A stretch of DNA of 64,000 nucleotides from an uncultured Pseudoteredinibacter sp. (GCF_947502065.1 NZ_CANMYE010000009.1:34352-98351), one strand, 5' to 3'. Shown: positions 52,369-63,012, counted from the first letter of the stretch. Notes: generated from the letters alone by a model not told the origin. Made by a program: numbers and translations.

Positions 52369-54453
52369 ATGAAAATAGATAGGGCCCAGCTAGCTAGCGC
52401 CTTCATAGCCATCGTTTTAGGCTTGATTGGCTGCGAGAAAATTGAATATCTGCCCGCTATTACTGATCCAAGCTCAAATGAGTGGGTAAGTAGCTCGAGT
52501 AAGAAAACACTTGAGCGCCTTTCAGATACTGCAGTCTTCCGCGCAGTCACAAGCGGGCAATACTCACATAATACCCCTGATAGCTACAATACGGGCGTTG
52601 CTATTGGAGGGCGACTTTATAATAGCACTTATCCAGGGAGCTACCACCTAAACCCATGGGGCTTGCTCTATATACCGATCGAAGACTACTTAAACGGCAA
52701 AAATAATTGGCAGTGGGAATTGTATGTTCCCCAGATGCAAGGATTCGAAGAGTTCCGAATTGCCCCGCGTGGATTTAGCTGCACGGCTGACAATAAAAAC
52801 TGCATGTTAGCGCTGCACAAGAATGGCCTCGAAGAAGTAGTGTGGTATGAATACAATCCACAAAGTGGTTTTGTTTACGACAATGGCTTTGCCATTAGCA
52901 ACGGGCTAGCCGATGTTGCCTGGAAGGATAAAGACAATATATTTTTCAGTCATAATAATTTCCATTTTGGCTTAACATCTACCTTCCCTCGATATATTTA
53001 CCATTGGAAACGAGGTGACTCAGTAGATGATACTCAAGTGGTATATGCAGCCAACGAAAGCTCTTTGAGTGTAACGCCTTACCCAATAAGCATCGACAAC
53101 AAAAATGAAATACTCGCAATCGAGTATCGAGATCGATATATAAGCGAGTACACTATTCTAGCCAATTCAAGCAACCCCAACATAAAGCTAAATATTCCCG
53201 ACACACTAGTACTGATGGGACAAACAGCAACACAGCTGATCTTTAGAGCCAAACAAACCATTCAATTTAAAGATAATACAGTCCCCGCAGGTTGCTTAAG
53301 TGCTGCTCCAAAATCTGGGCTCCCCAAACGCAATTTCGAGATCACTAACCTATATTGTCCACCCAAAAATAGTCTACTAAAGGATGAAGACATATTAGTG
53401 CAAGATAGCAGCATATTAATTAATGAATATGAAAATGGCCGATACACACTTAAACTTCTTGGCACCAGCGGGAAGTTAAAAGAAAAAAAAGAGTTTGATG
53501 AAAGTCAGACTATTAGCGTGATTGACGTGAGCGAAGAGCATAACTTGATCATTATTGAAGAAACAGGTTTCATAAACCCAGGAAACATCCACCTATTAGA
53601 CCGTTCCTTTAAAACCATTTCGAGCAGAACTTTTCCGAAGGGTCTAGCTGAAGAGAACTACGTTATTGAGCGCTTACAAGCCACCTCAAAAGACGACACA
53701 TTAGTAAATTACACGATTTTTCATCACAAAGACTTAAAGCTCAATAGAGAAAATCCAGCATGGATTTACACATACGGAGGCTTTGAGAATCTCAGCACTC
53801 CACTTTACAGCGAACTGATACGCAAGCACTGGATTGATAAGGGCGGTATTTATGTTATAGCTCATGTCAGAGGTGACGGAGAACAAGGTGTGAATTGGCA
53901 CAATCAAGCCACCAAGGAGAATAAATATAAAACACTAGACGATCTGGATTCTGTAACAAAAGACCTTGTTAACAGAGGGTACAGCCAGCATAAAAAGATC
54001 GCAATTCAAGGTGCCAGCAATGGTGGCCTCACGGTTTCGGCTGCCATGATTCGCAAACCACATTTATACGGGGCCATGATCAGTGAAAACGGATTAAGCA
54101 ATATGCTTGATTACCACACCATGGATCAAGGAGCGGCCTGGCTAGGCGAATACGGCGACCCTAAAATTTCACAAGAAAGAAAGTATCTAAGGGAAATATC
54201 CCCCCTTCATAATATTCAAAAAGGTGTCACATACCCTCCTTCTTTGATACTCAATAACAAAAACGATAATCGAGTATCCCCTGAACATTCTCAGCAATTC
54301 GCCAGAACTCTCGAATCAGCAAGCCAAAGGGTTAATTACTATGAATTTGGCAGTGGCGGACATTTAGGGGGCAACCATGAAGACTCTCAATTACGAGACG
54401 CGCTCATTCTGAGCTTTTTGCATGATGAATTCATGACTCCTGAAAACCATTAA
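52369..54453 (+). CDS. S9-family prolyl oligopeptidase-like lipoprotein
   Basis: A 694-residue protein with lipobox LIGC (Cys22) and an alpha/beta hydrolase C-terminal domain of prolyl oligopeptidase type: GASNGG with nucleophile Ser550, Asp633 in NKNDNRVSP and His665 in GSGGHLGG. Residues 60-430 form the beta-propeller that limits access to short peptides. It is likely a lipid-anchored periplasmic or outer-membrane peptidase. The SD AAGGA precedes the ATG. Base composition is AT-rich against its neighbours, and it sits alone between minC (divergent) and a minus-strand operon. Confidence 0.82.
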   Translation: MKIDRAQLASAFIAIVLGLIGCEKIEYLPAITDPSSNEWVSSSSKKTLERLSDTAVFRAVTSGQYSHNTPDSYNTGVAIGGRLYNSTYPGSYHLNPWGLLYIPIEDYLNGKNNWQWELYVPQMQGFEEFRIAPRGFSCTADNKNCMLALHKNGLEEVVWYEYNPQSGFVYDNGFAISNGLADVAWKDKDNIFFSHNNFHFGLTSTFPRYIYHWKRGDSVDDTQVVYAANESSLSVTPYPISIDNKNEILAIEYRDRYISEYTILANSSNPNIKLNIPDTLVLMGQTATQLIFRAKQTIQFKDNTVPAGCLSAAPKSGLPKRNFEITNLYCPPKNSLLKDEDILVQDSSILINEYENGRYTLKLLGTSGKLKEKKEFDESQTISVIDVSEEHNLIIIEETGFINPGNIHLLDRSFKTISSRTFPKGLAEENYVIERLQATSKDDTLVNYTIFHHKDLKLNRENPAWIYTYGGFENLSTPLYSELIRKHWIDKGGIYVIAHVRGDGEQGVNWHNQATKENKYKTLDDLDSVTKDLVNRGYSQHKKIAIQGASNGGLTVSAAMIRKPHLYGAMISENGLSNMLDYHTMDQGAAWLGEYGDPKISQERKYLREISPLHNIQKGVTYPPSLILNNKNDNRVSPEHSQQFARTLESASQRVNYYEFGSGGHLGGNHEDSQLRDALILSFLHDEFMTPENH

Positions 54454-54611
54454 AGCGCCCATGTGACAAACAAGATGATGTGAGATAGGGTATATTCTAC
54501 GGTCAGATGAATTATTTATGACAGTAACTGTAAATACAACCCGATGGTATTCCAAACCGTTTTGTAGATACCTAAAGCTGTTATTAAAAGGCGAAAGGCT
54601 CACCACTCCTT

Positions 54612-55052
54612 TTAATCACCCAGGGAACGATATTTAAACAGGCTCCAGCCAGAATCAAATTGAGAACCGATATAATCAGCGATCTCTTCAGGCAAATGCG
54701 AGCAGGAAGAAGCCCTTTTCATTGCAACTCGCTCTTTTTTAGTTTCTGACCTCACATGAAAATACATTGTGGTACTTTTTTGCTCTTGGGCTAGATGTTT
54801 TAGCCTTTTGAGAAGACCATTCCCATTTTTATTCCAGCCAACTAAACCCTCGATATATGCATTAGCGCTACCAAATTCTTTAATTAAGTATGCAACAGCA
54901 GGGCCTTCGTTGTCATAGCTCACACGGAGCTCTCCTAATCTTGCACGCGCTCTAATTTCCAATTCACTGCGATAAACAAGCTCTTGCTTAGCCTGTGATT
55001 CTTTGGACTTTTTGATATAAGCTTCTACATCCCCTTCAGATACTCTTTTCAT
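54612..55052 (-). CDS. Conserved-looking hypothetical protein next to an SDR gene
   Basis: A 146-residue, basic, soluble protein, mostly helical by composition (QAKQELVYRSELEIRARARLGELR), with a central section GNGLLKRLKHLAQEQ and a tail PEEIADYIGSQFDSGWSLFKYRS. I do not recognise a family. The gap to the upstream SDR gene is nine bases, so it is co-transcribed with it. Confidence 0.55.
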   Translation of the reverse strand: MKRVSEGDVEAYIKKSKESQAKQELVYRSELEIRARARLGELRVSYDNEGPAVAYLIKEFGSANAYIEGLVGWNKNGNGLLKRLKHLAQEQKSTTMYFHVRSETKKERVAMKRASSCSHLPEEIADYIGSQFDSGWSLFKYRSLGD

Positions 55053-55061
55053 ATCAATATG

Positions 55062-55793
55062 CTAACGCCCGCCAGCCACATCAATGAAACTTCCTGTCAC
55101 ATAAGACGCTTCATCCGATAGCAGCCATGCGATCACCTTAGCCACCTCTTCTGGTTGCCCTCCACGTTGCAAAGGAATTTGACTGGCTAGGCGATCAACA
55201 CGGCCTGGTTCTCCCCCATCGGCATGCATATCGGTATAAATAAAACCCGGGCGAACGCCGTTGACTCGAATGTTTTTGCTAGCTAGCTCTTTGGCCAAGC
55301 CAACAGTCATGCTATCGAGAGCGCCTTTGGAGGCGGCATAATCAATATATTCATTGGGTGATCCTGTGATGGCTGCCAAGGAGGACACATTGACAATGGC
55401 CGAGCCAGACTGCATTCGCTTTATCGCCTCTTGCAAGCAATAGAAACTCCCGAGCACATTGGTATCAAGAACTTTCTGAAAACGATCTTCGCTGATATCT
55501 TCAAAGCGGCACTGCGTAAATAAGATTCCCGCATTATTAACAAGATGGGTGACTGGCCCCCACTGCCGATCAATGTCTTCGAATAATCTCAAGACTTCCG
55601 CTCGTACGCTGATATCCGCCTGCAAGATATAGGCTTCACCCCCAGCAGCTTCGATTTCTTTATTTAATACCTCAGCAGCTTGACGATTTTCGCGATAATT
55701 AATAATTACGATATAACCTGAAGCTGCCAGCTCTTTTGCAACAGCGGCACCGATACCTCGTCCAGCTCCGGTGATTAAGACTCGCTTTGTCAT
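55062..55793 (-). CDS. SDR-family oxidoreductase (FabG-like)
   Basis: A 243-residue short-chain dehydrogenase with the cofactor motif TGAGRGIG (residues about 8-15), NNAG, the catalytic Ser-Tyr-Lys (VSSLAA, YAASK) and the C-terminal GSFIDVAGGR. It looks like a 3-oxoacyl-ACP reductase or glucose/other dehydrogenase type; the substrate is uncertain. The basic residue R37 after the cofactor motif points to NADPH. It is downstream of accA, but separated by a terminator. Confidence 0.85.
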   Translation of the reverse strand: MTKRVLITGAGRGIGAAVAKELAASGYIVIINYRENRQAAEVLNKEIEAAGGEAYILQADISVRAEVLRLFEDIDRQWGPVTHLVNNAGILFTQCRFEDISEDRFQKVLDTNVLGSFYCLQEAIKRMQSGSAIVNVSSLAAITGSPNEYIDYAASKGALDSMTVGLAKELASKNIRVNGVRPGFIYTDMHADGGEPGRVDRLASQIPLQRGGQPEEVAKVIAWLLSDEASYVTGSFIDVAGGR

Positions 55794-55830
55794 TTACTCG
55801 CTCACTATTAAGTTGTTAACGGCAAGGCAC

Positions 55831-55857
55831 AAAAAAGCCCGCATCAGCGGGCTTTTT
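55831..55857 (-). terminator. Terminator after accA
   Basis: AAAAAAGCCCGC-ATCA-GCGGGCTTTTT, 14 bases past the accA stop and before the SDR start. Confidence 0.9.
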
Positions 55858-55870
55858 ATTCAAACATCAC

Positions 55871-56827
55871 TTAGGCATCGGGGTTGCCGTAGCTCATCAA
55901 ACGCTCATAGCGTTTTTCCAGTAGTTCTTCGAGTGGCACCTGAGCCAAACGATCTACCTGCTCTACCAAGTGAGTTTTTAGGCTGGCGGCCATGGCATCG
56001 ATATCTCGGTGAGCACCACCAAGAGGCTCTGGAATAGTAGTATCAACAATACCTAAGTTTTCCAGATTATCAGAAGTCACCCCCATTGCCTCAGCGGCGA
56101 GTGGAGCTTTTTCGACTGTCTTCCAAATGATGTTGGCACAGCCTTCGGGCGAGATAACAAAGTAGGTAGAATACTGCAGCATGTTAAGCTGATCACCCAC
56201 GCCAATTGCCAGTGCACCACCAGAGGAGCCTTCACCGATAACGGTACAAATAATCGGCGTACGCAAACGAGACATTACCGCCAAGTTTTGAGCAATTGCC
56301 TCGGAGATACCACGCTCTTCTGAATCGATACCCGGGTAGGCCCCAGGGGTGTCAATTAAGGTAAGCACAGGCATTTTAAAACGCTCAGCCATCTCCATTA
56401 GGCGCAAGGCCTTGCGATAGCCTTCTGGGCGCGGCATACCAAAGTTGCGGCTAACCTTCTCGGTAACGCTGCGACCTTTCTCTTCGCCGATAACCATCAC
56501 TGGCTTGCCTTCTAAGCGGGCAACACCGCCAATAATGGCCTTATCATCACCAAAGTGGCGGTCACCGTGCAACTCATCCCAATCATCAAAGACTCGGGCA
56601 ATATAATCAGAGCTGTAAGGCCGCTGTGGGTGACGCGCAACTTTTACAATATCCCAAGGACTCAAATTAGAATATAAGCTCTCGGTCAGCTTATTGCTCT
56701 TTTCACGCAATTTGCTGATCTCTTCAGTAATATTGAGATCGTTATCCGCACTCACCAATTGAAGCTCTTCGATCTTTGCTTCTAGGTCAGCAATGGGCTG
56801 CTCAAAATCCAGATAATTCGGGTTCAT
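55871..56827 (-). CDS. accA: Acetyl-CoA carboxylase carboxyltransferase subunit alpha
   Basis: A 318-residue AccA with LDFEQPIADLEAKIEEL at the N-terminus and the carboxyltransferase features GEEKGRSVTEKVSRNFGMPRPEGYRKALRL, IDTPGAYPGI and GEGSSGGALAIGVGD. With AccD it transfers the carboxyl from biotin to acetyl-CoA in fatty acid synthesis. It follows dnaE on the same strand (243-base gap), the common gammaproteobacterial order. Confidence 0.97.
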   Translation of the reverse strand: MNPNYLDFEQPIADLEAKIEELQLVSADNDLNITEEISKLREKSNKLTESLYSNLSPWDIVKVARHPQRPYSSDYIARVFDDWDELHGDRHFGDDKAIIGGVARLEGKPVMVIGEEKGRSVTEKVSRNFGMPRPEGYRKALRLMEMAERFKMPVLTLIDTPGAYPGIDSEERGISEAIAQNLAVMSRLRTPIICTVIGEGSSGGALAIGVGDQLNMLQYSTYFVISPEGCANIIWKTVEKAPLAAEAMGVTSDNLENLGIVDTTIPEPLGGAHRDIDAMAASLKTHLVEQVDRLAQVPLEELLEKRYERLMSYGNPDA

Positions 56828-57070
56828 AGGTGCTTGGGCGCCTTTACACTAATGGGGTCTTTAGCAAAATCCTAGAGCCACAAAGTGCTCAAAAAACCTA
56901 CAATCATTCAGCGCCTATACAGCTTTATTTTGAACTGTTTTGGCACTGAAGATGCGGTGATTTCACCATCATTTAAATAGCCGTAACGATACGCGAAAGC
57001 GCCTCAGGAGTCGACTATAATTCAGCCTTTCAAGACGGACAAACTCGCCAACTGAGACGCCAATTTGCCC

Positions 57071-60000
57071 TTAATAAACTAAGGTAACCCTTTCGCTGCC
57101 TAGGCTCGACTTCAACTCATCGATTAGCTCATCATTGGGAACAACACGCCAGCGCGCGCCCAACACCAGCTCTGCCTGAGCATCTTGGCGGCTGTATTCC
57201 ACCAACAGTGGACAGCCTTCCTGATTCAAATGCGGATTAAACACCGTAGCCAAACTGGAAATAAAGCCATTCGGCATGCTACTGCTGTCTATTTGCAGCT
57301 TGAGCCCGCGAGCCCTCTGCTGTCGGGCCTGGGTCAAACTTGAAACCGCATCGGTACTCATTTTCAAGCCGCCAGAATAATCATCATGGCTAACTCTGCC
57401 TGTTAAAATCAGCAAGTTATCTTTGGCCAGCAGATCTTTAAACTTCTCAAAGGCTTCTGGGAAGATAGCCACGTCAATTCGGCCGGTGCGATCATCCAAA
57501 GACACAATGGCCATAGAGGCGCCTTTTTTGGTTTTCATCACCCGCATATCAACCACTAGGCCGCCAACTTGTTGAGCTTCTTTATCGGCCCGCAGATCAC
57601 TGATACGCGAACTTACCAAATGCTTCATTTCCGCGTGGTATTCATCAATAGGGTGACCAGTTAGGTACAAGCCAAGAGTAGAGCGCTCCCCTTCTAAACG
57701 CTCCTTCAAACTCCAACGGCGAGTGCGCTCGGTAAATTCCCCATAAACATCACCCGCCGATGCTTGTGGTACCACCTCGCCAAACATATCCACCATGCCG
57801 GCATTGGCGTTGGCGTTGGCTTGCTCGGCCGCCTTTACAGCCTCAGGGATAGCTTCCATTAAGATGGCACGGGATAAATCTAAATCCATTTGCGGACCAA
57901 TGGTATCGAATGCACCACAGCGCACCAAAGCCTCTAAAGCGCGCTTGTTGACTTTGCGTGAATCTACTCGGGCACAAAAATCAAAGAGATCACTAAACGG
58001 CCCGTCTTTACGGGCGCTCAAAATGGCCTCAACAGGGCCTTCACCCAAACCTTTAATCGCGCCTAAACCGTAAACCACAGCATCTTCATCGTTTACCGAG
58101 AACTGAAACTCACCCATATTCACATCAGGTGGTAACATTTTGAGCTTCATCTCGCGGCATTCTTCGATAAAGGTTACAACCTTTTCGGTTTTATCCATAT
58201 CCGAAGACATGGTGGCCGCCATAAACTGCGAAGGATAATGAGCTTTTAGCCAAGCGGTCTGATAGGAAACTACCGCATAAGCGGCCGAGTGAGATTTGTT
58301 AAAACCATAACCGGCAAACTTCTCTACCAGGTCGAAAATTTTCATGGCAAGAGAGCCATCGATACCTTGGCTAATCGCGCCCTCTTCAAAGGTGGAGCGC
58401 TGCTTGGCCATTTCCTCAGGCTTTTTCTTACCCATAGCTCGACGCAGCATATCCGCACCACCCAAGGTATAGCCGGCTAGCTCCTGGGCGATCTGCATTA
58501 CCTGTTCCTGGTAAACGATAACGCCGTAAGTAGGCTTCAGAATAGGTTCGAGCTTTTCGTGTTGATATTTAGCATCGGGATAAGCGACTTCGGCACGTCC
58601 GTGCTTACGGTTTACGAAGTCGTCAACCATGCCCGAATCCAAGGGGCCCGGTCGGAACAACGCCACCAGTGCGATCATGTCTTCAATATTATCGGGCTGT
58701 AAGCGCTTAATGAGATCCTTCATACCACGGGATTCCAACTGGAATACGGCCGTGGTTTCAGCGCGTTTTAATAGCGCGAAGGTTTCGTCATCATCAAGCG
58801 GAATTGCAGCAACATCCAGCTCAGGTTCACCCTTGGCCAGCAGGCGCTTATCGATCATCTTTTTCGCCCAATCGATGATCGTTAATGTACGTAGACCTAA
58901 GAAGTCGAACTTAACCAGGCCCGCCGATTCCACATCGTTTTTATCATATTGGGTAACGAGGCCCGCCCCGGTTTCATCACAATACAAGGGCGCAAAGTCG
59001 GTCAGCTTGGTTGGGGCAATTACAACACCACCGGCGTGTTTACCTACGTTACGAGCTACACCTTCTAGCTGCTTGGCCATATCCCAAATTTCTTGGCCGT
59101 CGGCATCGTCGGCCAAAAATTCGCGCAGCGCCTCTTCGCCATCGTAAGCCTTGGCGAGAGTCATACCCGGGTCAGCAGGGATAAGCTTAGAAAGCTTATC
59201 CGCTAGGCCATAGGATTTACCCTGAGCGCGAGCCACATCACGTACCACCGCCTTCGCGGCCATGGTACCGAAGGTGATAATCTGCGATACCGCATCTTTA
59301 CCATAGCGGCGAGCGGTGTATTCAATGACCTCTTCTCGACGGTCCATGCAGAAATCGATATCGAAGTCGGGCATGGATACACGTTCAGGGTTTAGGAATC
59401 GCTCAAACAGCAAATCGTATTCTAGTGGGTCTAGATCGGTAATTTTTTGAGCGTAAGCCACCAAGGAACCGGCACCGGAGCCTCGACCAGGTCCTACAGG
59501 AATATCGTGATCTTTTGACCACTGAATAAAGTCCATTACGATCAGGAAGTAACCCGGAAAACCCATTTGCATAATAATATCGAGCTCGAACTGCAAACGG
59601 TCGGTATATTCTTTTAGCTGCTCTGGGTAATCTTCTGCTTGTTTATCGGGAAGAATAATTTCCAAGCGCTCGTACAAACCTTCATAAGATATCTTCTGGA
59701 AGAAGATATTGGTTTGTAACATTTCCTTATATTCTTTTTCTTCTTCACGACCCGTCCATTTTTCTTCCATTGCTTTAGCGGCCCAGCCAGCTAAAGTCTC
59801 GTAGGGTATATGTTCTTTAAAGAACGGATCGGCTTCAAAATCATCGGGAATCGGATAATCCGGCAGATAGTAAGTCCCCAATTCGATATCAACACTACAA
59901 CGCTTGGCAATCTCTACAGAGTTTTGCAGAGCCTCAGGAATATCGCTAAACAATTCTTCCATTTCAGCAGGGCTACGCAAATATTGCTGATCGGAATATT

Positions 60001-60694
60001 TGCGCTCACGACGTTTATCGTCAAGGGCCATACCCTCACCGATACACACTCGCGCTTCGTGCACTTCAAATTCTTCGGCTGCCAAGAAGCGTACGTCGTT
60101 GGTCGCTACAACCGGGCAATTGAAACGCGTCGCCAAATCCACTGCGGCATGCAAATAATCTTCTTCGTGCTCGCGCCCAGTGCGCTGCAACTCAAGATAA
60201 AAGCGATCGGGGAAATGTTGCAACCAGCGCTGCAAAGATTCTTCGGCTTGCGTTTGACGATCAGCCAATAGCGACAAGCCAATATCACCATGACGACCAC
60301 CTGATAGAACGATGATGTCATCACTCTTTTCTTCCAACCATTCACGCTTCAAATAAGGGTGCGCATGCACTTGGCCTTCTTGGTAGGCTCTGGAGATAAG
60401 CTCGGTAATATTACGGTAGCCTTTTGGGCCCATTGATAGCAAGGTTATCAATGTAGGCTTGCCTTCAGCATCTTCAGGCGCCATCCAAAAGTCAGCACCT
60501 GCGATAGGTTTAACACCCGCCCCATAGCAGGCATTATAAAACTTGATCAAACCATAGAAATTACAGTGATCCGTAACGGCCACTGCCGGCATGCCCATTT
60601 CGGCGACTTTAGCTACAAGGGGCTTAATACGAACAATGCTGTCTACCAAAGAGTATTCGGTATGGAGTCTCAAATGGATAAATGAGGTGGACAT
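57071..60694 (-). CDS. dnaE: DNA polymerase III subunit alpha
   Basis: A 1207-residue replicative polymerase. It has an N-terminal PHP domain (HLRLHTEYSLVDS, VTDHCNFYG), the Pol3 catalytic core with MPDFDIDF from residue 441 (catalytic Asp pair at about 445/447), GPGRGSGAGS and the C-terminal OB-fold region (GGLVVDMRVMKTKKG). It is slightly longer than E. coli DnaE (1160). Confidence 0.97.
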   Translation of the reverse strand: MSTSFIHLRLHTEYSLVDSIVRIKPLVAKVAEMGMPAVAVTDHCNFYGLIKFYNACYGAGVKPIAGADFWMAPEDAEGKPTLITLLSMGPKGYRNITELISRAYQEGQVHAHPYLKREWLEEKSDDIIVLSGGRHGDIGLSLLADRQTQAEESLQRWLQHFPDRFYLELQRTGREHEEDYLHAAVDLATRFNCPVVATNDVRFLAAEEFEVHEARVCIGEGMALDDKRRERKYSDQQYLRSPAEMEELFSDIPEALQNSVEIAKRCSVDIELGTYYLPDYPIPDDFEADPFFKEHIPYETLAGWAAKAMEEKWTGREEEKEYKEMLQTNIFFQKISYEGLYERLEIILPDKQAEDYPEQLKEYTDRLQFELDIIMQMGFPGYFLIVMDFIQWSKDHDIPVGPGRGSGAGSLVAYAQKITDLDPLEYDLLFERFLNPERVSMPDFDIDFCMDRREEVIEYTARRYGKDAVSQIITFGTMAAKAVVRDVARAQGKSYGLADKLSKLIPADPGMTLAKAYDGEEALREFLADDADGQEIWDMAKQLEGVARNVGKHAGGVVIAPTKLTDFAPLYCDETGAGLVTQYDKNDVESAGLVKFDFLGLRTLTIIDWAKKMIDKRLLAKGEPELDVAAIPLDDDETFALLKRAETTAVFQLESRGMKDLIKRLQPDNIEDMIALVALFRPGPLDSGMVDDFVNRKHGRAEVAYPDAKYQHEKLEPILKPTYGVIVYQEQVMQIAQELAGYTLGGADMLRRAMGKKKPEEMAKQRSTFEEGAISQGIDGSLAMKIFDLVEKFAGYGFNKSHSAAYAVVSYQTAWLKAHYPSQFMAATMSSDMDKTEKVVTFIEECREMKLKMLPPDVNMGEFQFSVNDEDAVVYGLGAIKGLGEGPVEAILSARKDGPFSDLFDFCARVDSRKVNKRALEALVRCGAFDTIGPQMDLDLSRAILMEAIPEAVKAAEQANANANAGMVDMFGEVVPQASAGDVYGEFTERTRRWSLKERLEGERSTLGLYLTGHPIDEYHAEMKHLVSSRISDLRADKEAQQVGGLVVDMRVMKTKKGASMAIVSLDDRTGRIDVAIFPEAFEKFKDLLAKDNLLILTGRVSHDDYSGGLKMSTDAVSSLTQARQQRARGLKLQIDSSSMPNGFISSLATVFNPHLNQEGCPLLVEYSRQDAQAELVLGARWRVVPNDELIDELKSSLGSERVTLVY

Positions 60695-60821
60695 GGAGTC
60701 TCGCTAGTTATTATTGGGTTGGCTTCAATGCCCTACCCATCAAAAAATACACAGCCCTTATTCAGACATTACTCTGACCGAATGGCAAGGCTTTTGGTCC
60801 TTGAATTTTTACTCAAGTCAA

Positions 60822-60846
60822 ACAAAAACGCCCGCTACCGCGGGCG
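60822..60846 (-). terminator. Terminator after nadA
   Basis: CGCCCGC-TACC-GCGGGCG with an A run on the plus strand, which gives the U run in the minus-strand RNA. It is 23 bases past the nadA stop. Confidence 0.85.
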
Positions 60847-60868
60847 CTTAGCAACTACATATTTGCAA

Positions 60869-61939
60869 TCACTTATTGGCTTTCGCAAAGTCCAACATAC
60901 GCTGCAATGGTTTCATGGCTGCCGGGATCAGATCCTCATCAACAAAGATTTCATTTTCAGGTTTTTCAAACACGCTGGCTAAAGCTTCCAGCTCATTCAT
61001 CGCCATCCACGGGCAATTAGCACAGCTGCGACAAGTCGCGCCCGAGCCTGCAGTTGGGGCAATATAGAACTCTTTCTCCGGGCATAGCTGTTGCATTTTG
61101 TAGAAAATGCCCTGATCTGTTGCCACGATAAATTGCTGATTTGGCAAAGTTTGAGCCGCATTAATTAGCTGTGAGGTAGAGCCCGCAACATCGGCCAGCT
61201 CAACAACAGCTTTAGGCGACTCTGGGTGCACGAGTACCGCAGCATCAGGGTACAAAGCCTTAAGATCCTGAATGCCCTTCGCCTTGAACTCTTCGTGCAC
61301 AATACAAGCGCTATCCCACAAGATCATGTCGGCGCCCGTTTGATCAGCCACATAAGTGCCCAGGTGCTTATCAGGTGCCCAAATAAACTTCTCACCCTGA
61401 GCATCTAAATGATCAACCACATCAAGCGCAATTGACGATGTCACCACCCAGTCGGCACGCGCCTTAACAGCCGCCGATGTATTGGCATAAACAACCACGG
61501 TGCGATCCGGATGCTGATCACAGAACTCCGAAAATTCATCAATTGGGCAGCCCAAATCTAAAGAGCAAGTCGCTTCTAGATTTGGCATCAAGACACGTTT
61601 ATTGGGCGTCAGGATTTTAGCGGTCTCTCCCATAAACTTAACGCCAGCTACGATCAAGGTATCGGCATCATGGTCGCGACCAAAACGAGCCATTTCCAAG
61701 GAATCAGACACGCAGCCACCGGTCTCCTCGGCCAAAGCTTGGACGATAGGATCAGTGTAGTAATGCGCCACCAGTACCGCATTATGCTCCTTTAGCTTAG
61801 CTTTGATTTTTTCTTTATAGGCCGCTTGTTGCTCGGGAGTATACTTTGGAGTCTGGCTAAGATTGGCGATATGGTCTTTAACTAAGTCATAGACATCCTT
61901 TGAATGCCTATCGCTCACAATGGTCATGCATTTATCCAA
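60869..61939 (-). CDS. nadA: Quinolinate synthase NadA
   Basis: A 356-residue NadA, which makes quinolinate from iminoaspartate and dihydroxyacetone phosphate for NAD. The three cysteines that hold the 4Fe-4S cluster are expected in the CSLDLGC, the SACIVHEEF and the CRSCANC segments; further features are AHYYTDPIVQALAEETGG and VHPESPKAVVELAD. The N-terminal stretch before residue 20 is variable; the ATG at 61927 (second Met) is an alternative start. Confidence 0.96.
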   Translation of the reverse strand: MDKCMTIVSDRHSKDVYDLVKDHIANLSQTPKYTPEQQAAYKEKIKAKLKEHNAVLVAHYYTDPIVQALAEETGGCVSDSLEMARFGRDHDADTLIVAGVKFMGETAKILTPNKRVLMPNLEATCSLDLGCPIDEFSEFCDQHPDRTVVVYANTSAAVKARADWVVTSSIALDVVDHLDAQGEKFIWAPDKHLGTYVADQTGADMILWDSACIVHEEFKAKGIQDLKALYPDAAVLVHPESPKAVVELADVAGSTSQLINAAQTLPNQQFIVATDQGIFYKMQQLCPEKEFYIAPTAGSGATCRSCANCPWMAMNELEALASVFEKPENEIFVDEDLIPAAMKPLQRMLDFAKANK

Positions 61940-62073
61940 CTGGCTAATCGGAGGGCGATTCTACCACATATCTGCCAGGGCCCAGCAATACTGGGCAATT
62001 TCAATCGTGAAGAATCATAAAGCCATATGAAACATGGCCCAAAGGCGTAGTTTGTACTTACAATCAAGAAAAC

Positions 62074-63012
62074 TTAAGCGTCAAGGTTTTTGTCCAACCA
62101 GGCCAATATATCGCTGTATACCTGCTCAGAGTTACTTTCGTTGAGCATCTCATGTCGACCGCCTCGATAGAGTTTATAGTCCGGTTTTAGACCTACTTTC
62201 TCGTAGGCAAGGCGCATAGCCCTTAAATTTTTAGTGTCCTCATGAACCGGGTCAGCAGTGCCTGATAGAATCAACATTGGGAGACTCTTCGGAATGCTGG
62301 AAATAGCCTGCACATCTTGCCCTGCCAATACTCCCGCAAAGAACTCGGCCATGCTGCCATTACTCAACACAAAACCGCAGGCCTCATCGGCAATATAAGC
62401 CTGCACCGCTGAGGAATCGCGACTTAACCACTCAAACCCAGTATTACCTTCGTTTTTAAAGGGCTTGTTATTGCCATCGAACACCAAAGCTTTGAGCAGC
62501 CCGCTATTGCCAGCTTCAGTGCGACGCCACGACTCTATTCGAGCCAGAAAGCGCCCTAACCGACTAAGAGCTCTACTTACAAAGCCAGGGGAACCCGATA
62601 AAACAACCCCTGCGTAAGGCTCTTCTATATCGGTGATTAGCTGTTGAGAGAGCACAGCCCCCATACTGTGGCCAAAGAGAAACAAAGGCAGCCCAGGGTT
62701 CTGTTCGCGTGCAATTCCTGCCAGCTCAGCCATATCGTCCAAGCAGCCTTCCCAGCCTCGCTTGCCCATATGTCCATAGCTGCTCGCAATAGCACTTTTA
62801 CCGTGGCCTCGATGATCGGCGCCATAAACGCTATAACCGTTAGCATTTAGAAAACGGGCAAAGCTATCGTAGCGCGCGATATGTTCTCCCATACCATGGG
62901 CCAGCTGCACAACGGCCTTGGGGTTTTCAATTCGCCAACTGCAGCGATAAAGCTTGTCGCCATGAATGGCTTTTTGCCATTCCTCAAAATGGGTTTGTGG
63001 GTTGTGGCTCAT
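62074..63012 (-). CDS. Alpha/beta hydrolase, monoacylglycerol lipase/lysophospholipase-like
   Basis: A 312-residue serine hydrolase of the Hydrolase_4 type. HGMGEHIARYD contains the oxyanion region, GHSMGA carries the nucleophile Ser116, with Asp254 in GTADPVH and His287 in GGRHEMLNE. Substrates of this family are monoacylglycerols or lysophospholipids. It is cytoplasmic and monocistronic. Confidence 0.87.
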   Translation of the reverse strand: MSHNPQTHFEEWQKAIHGDKLYRCSWRIENPKAVVQLAHGMGEHIARYDSFARFLNANGYSVYGADHRGHGKSAIASSYGHMGKRGWEGCLDDMAELAGIAREQNPGLPLFLFGHSMGAVLSQQLITDIEEPYAGVVLSGSPGFVSRALSRLGRFLARIESWRRTEAGNSGLLKALVFDGNNKPFKNEGNTGFEWLSRDSSAVQAYIADEACGFVLSNGSMAEFFAGVLAGQDVQAISSIPKSLPMLILSGTADPVHEDTKNLRAMRLAYEKVGLKPDYKLYRGGRHEMLNESNSEQVYSDILAWLDKNLDA

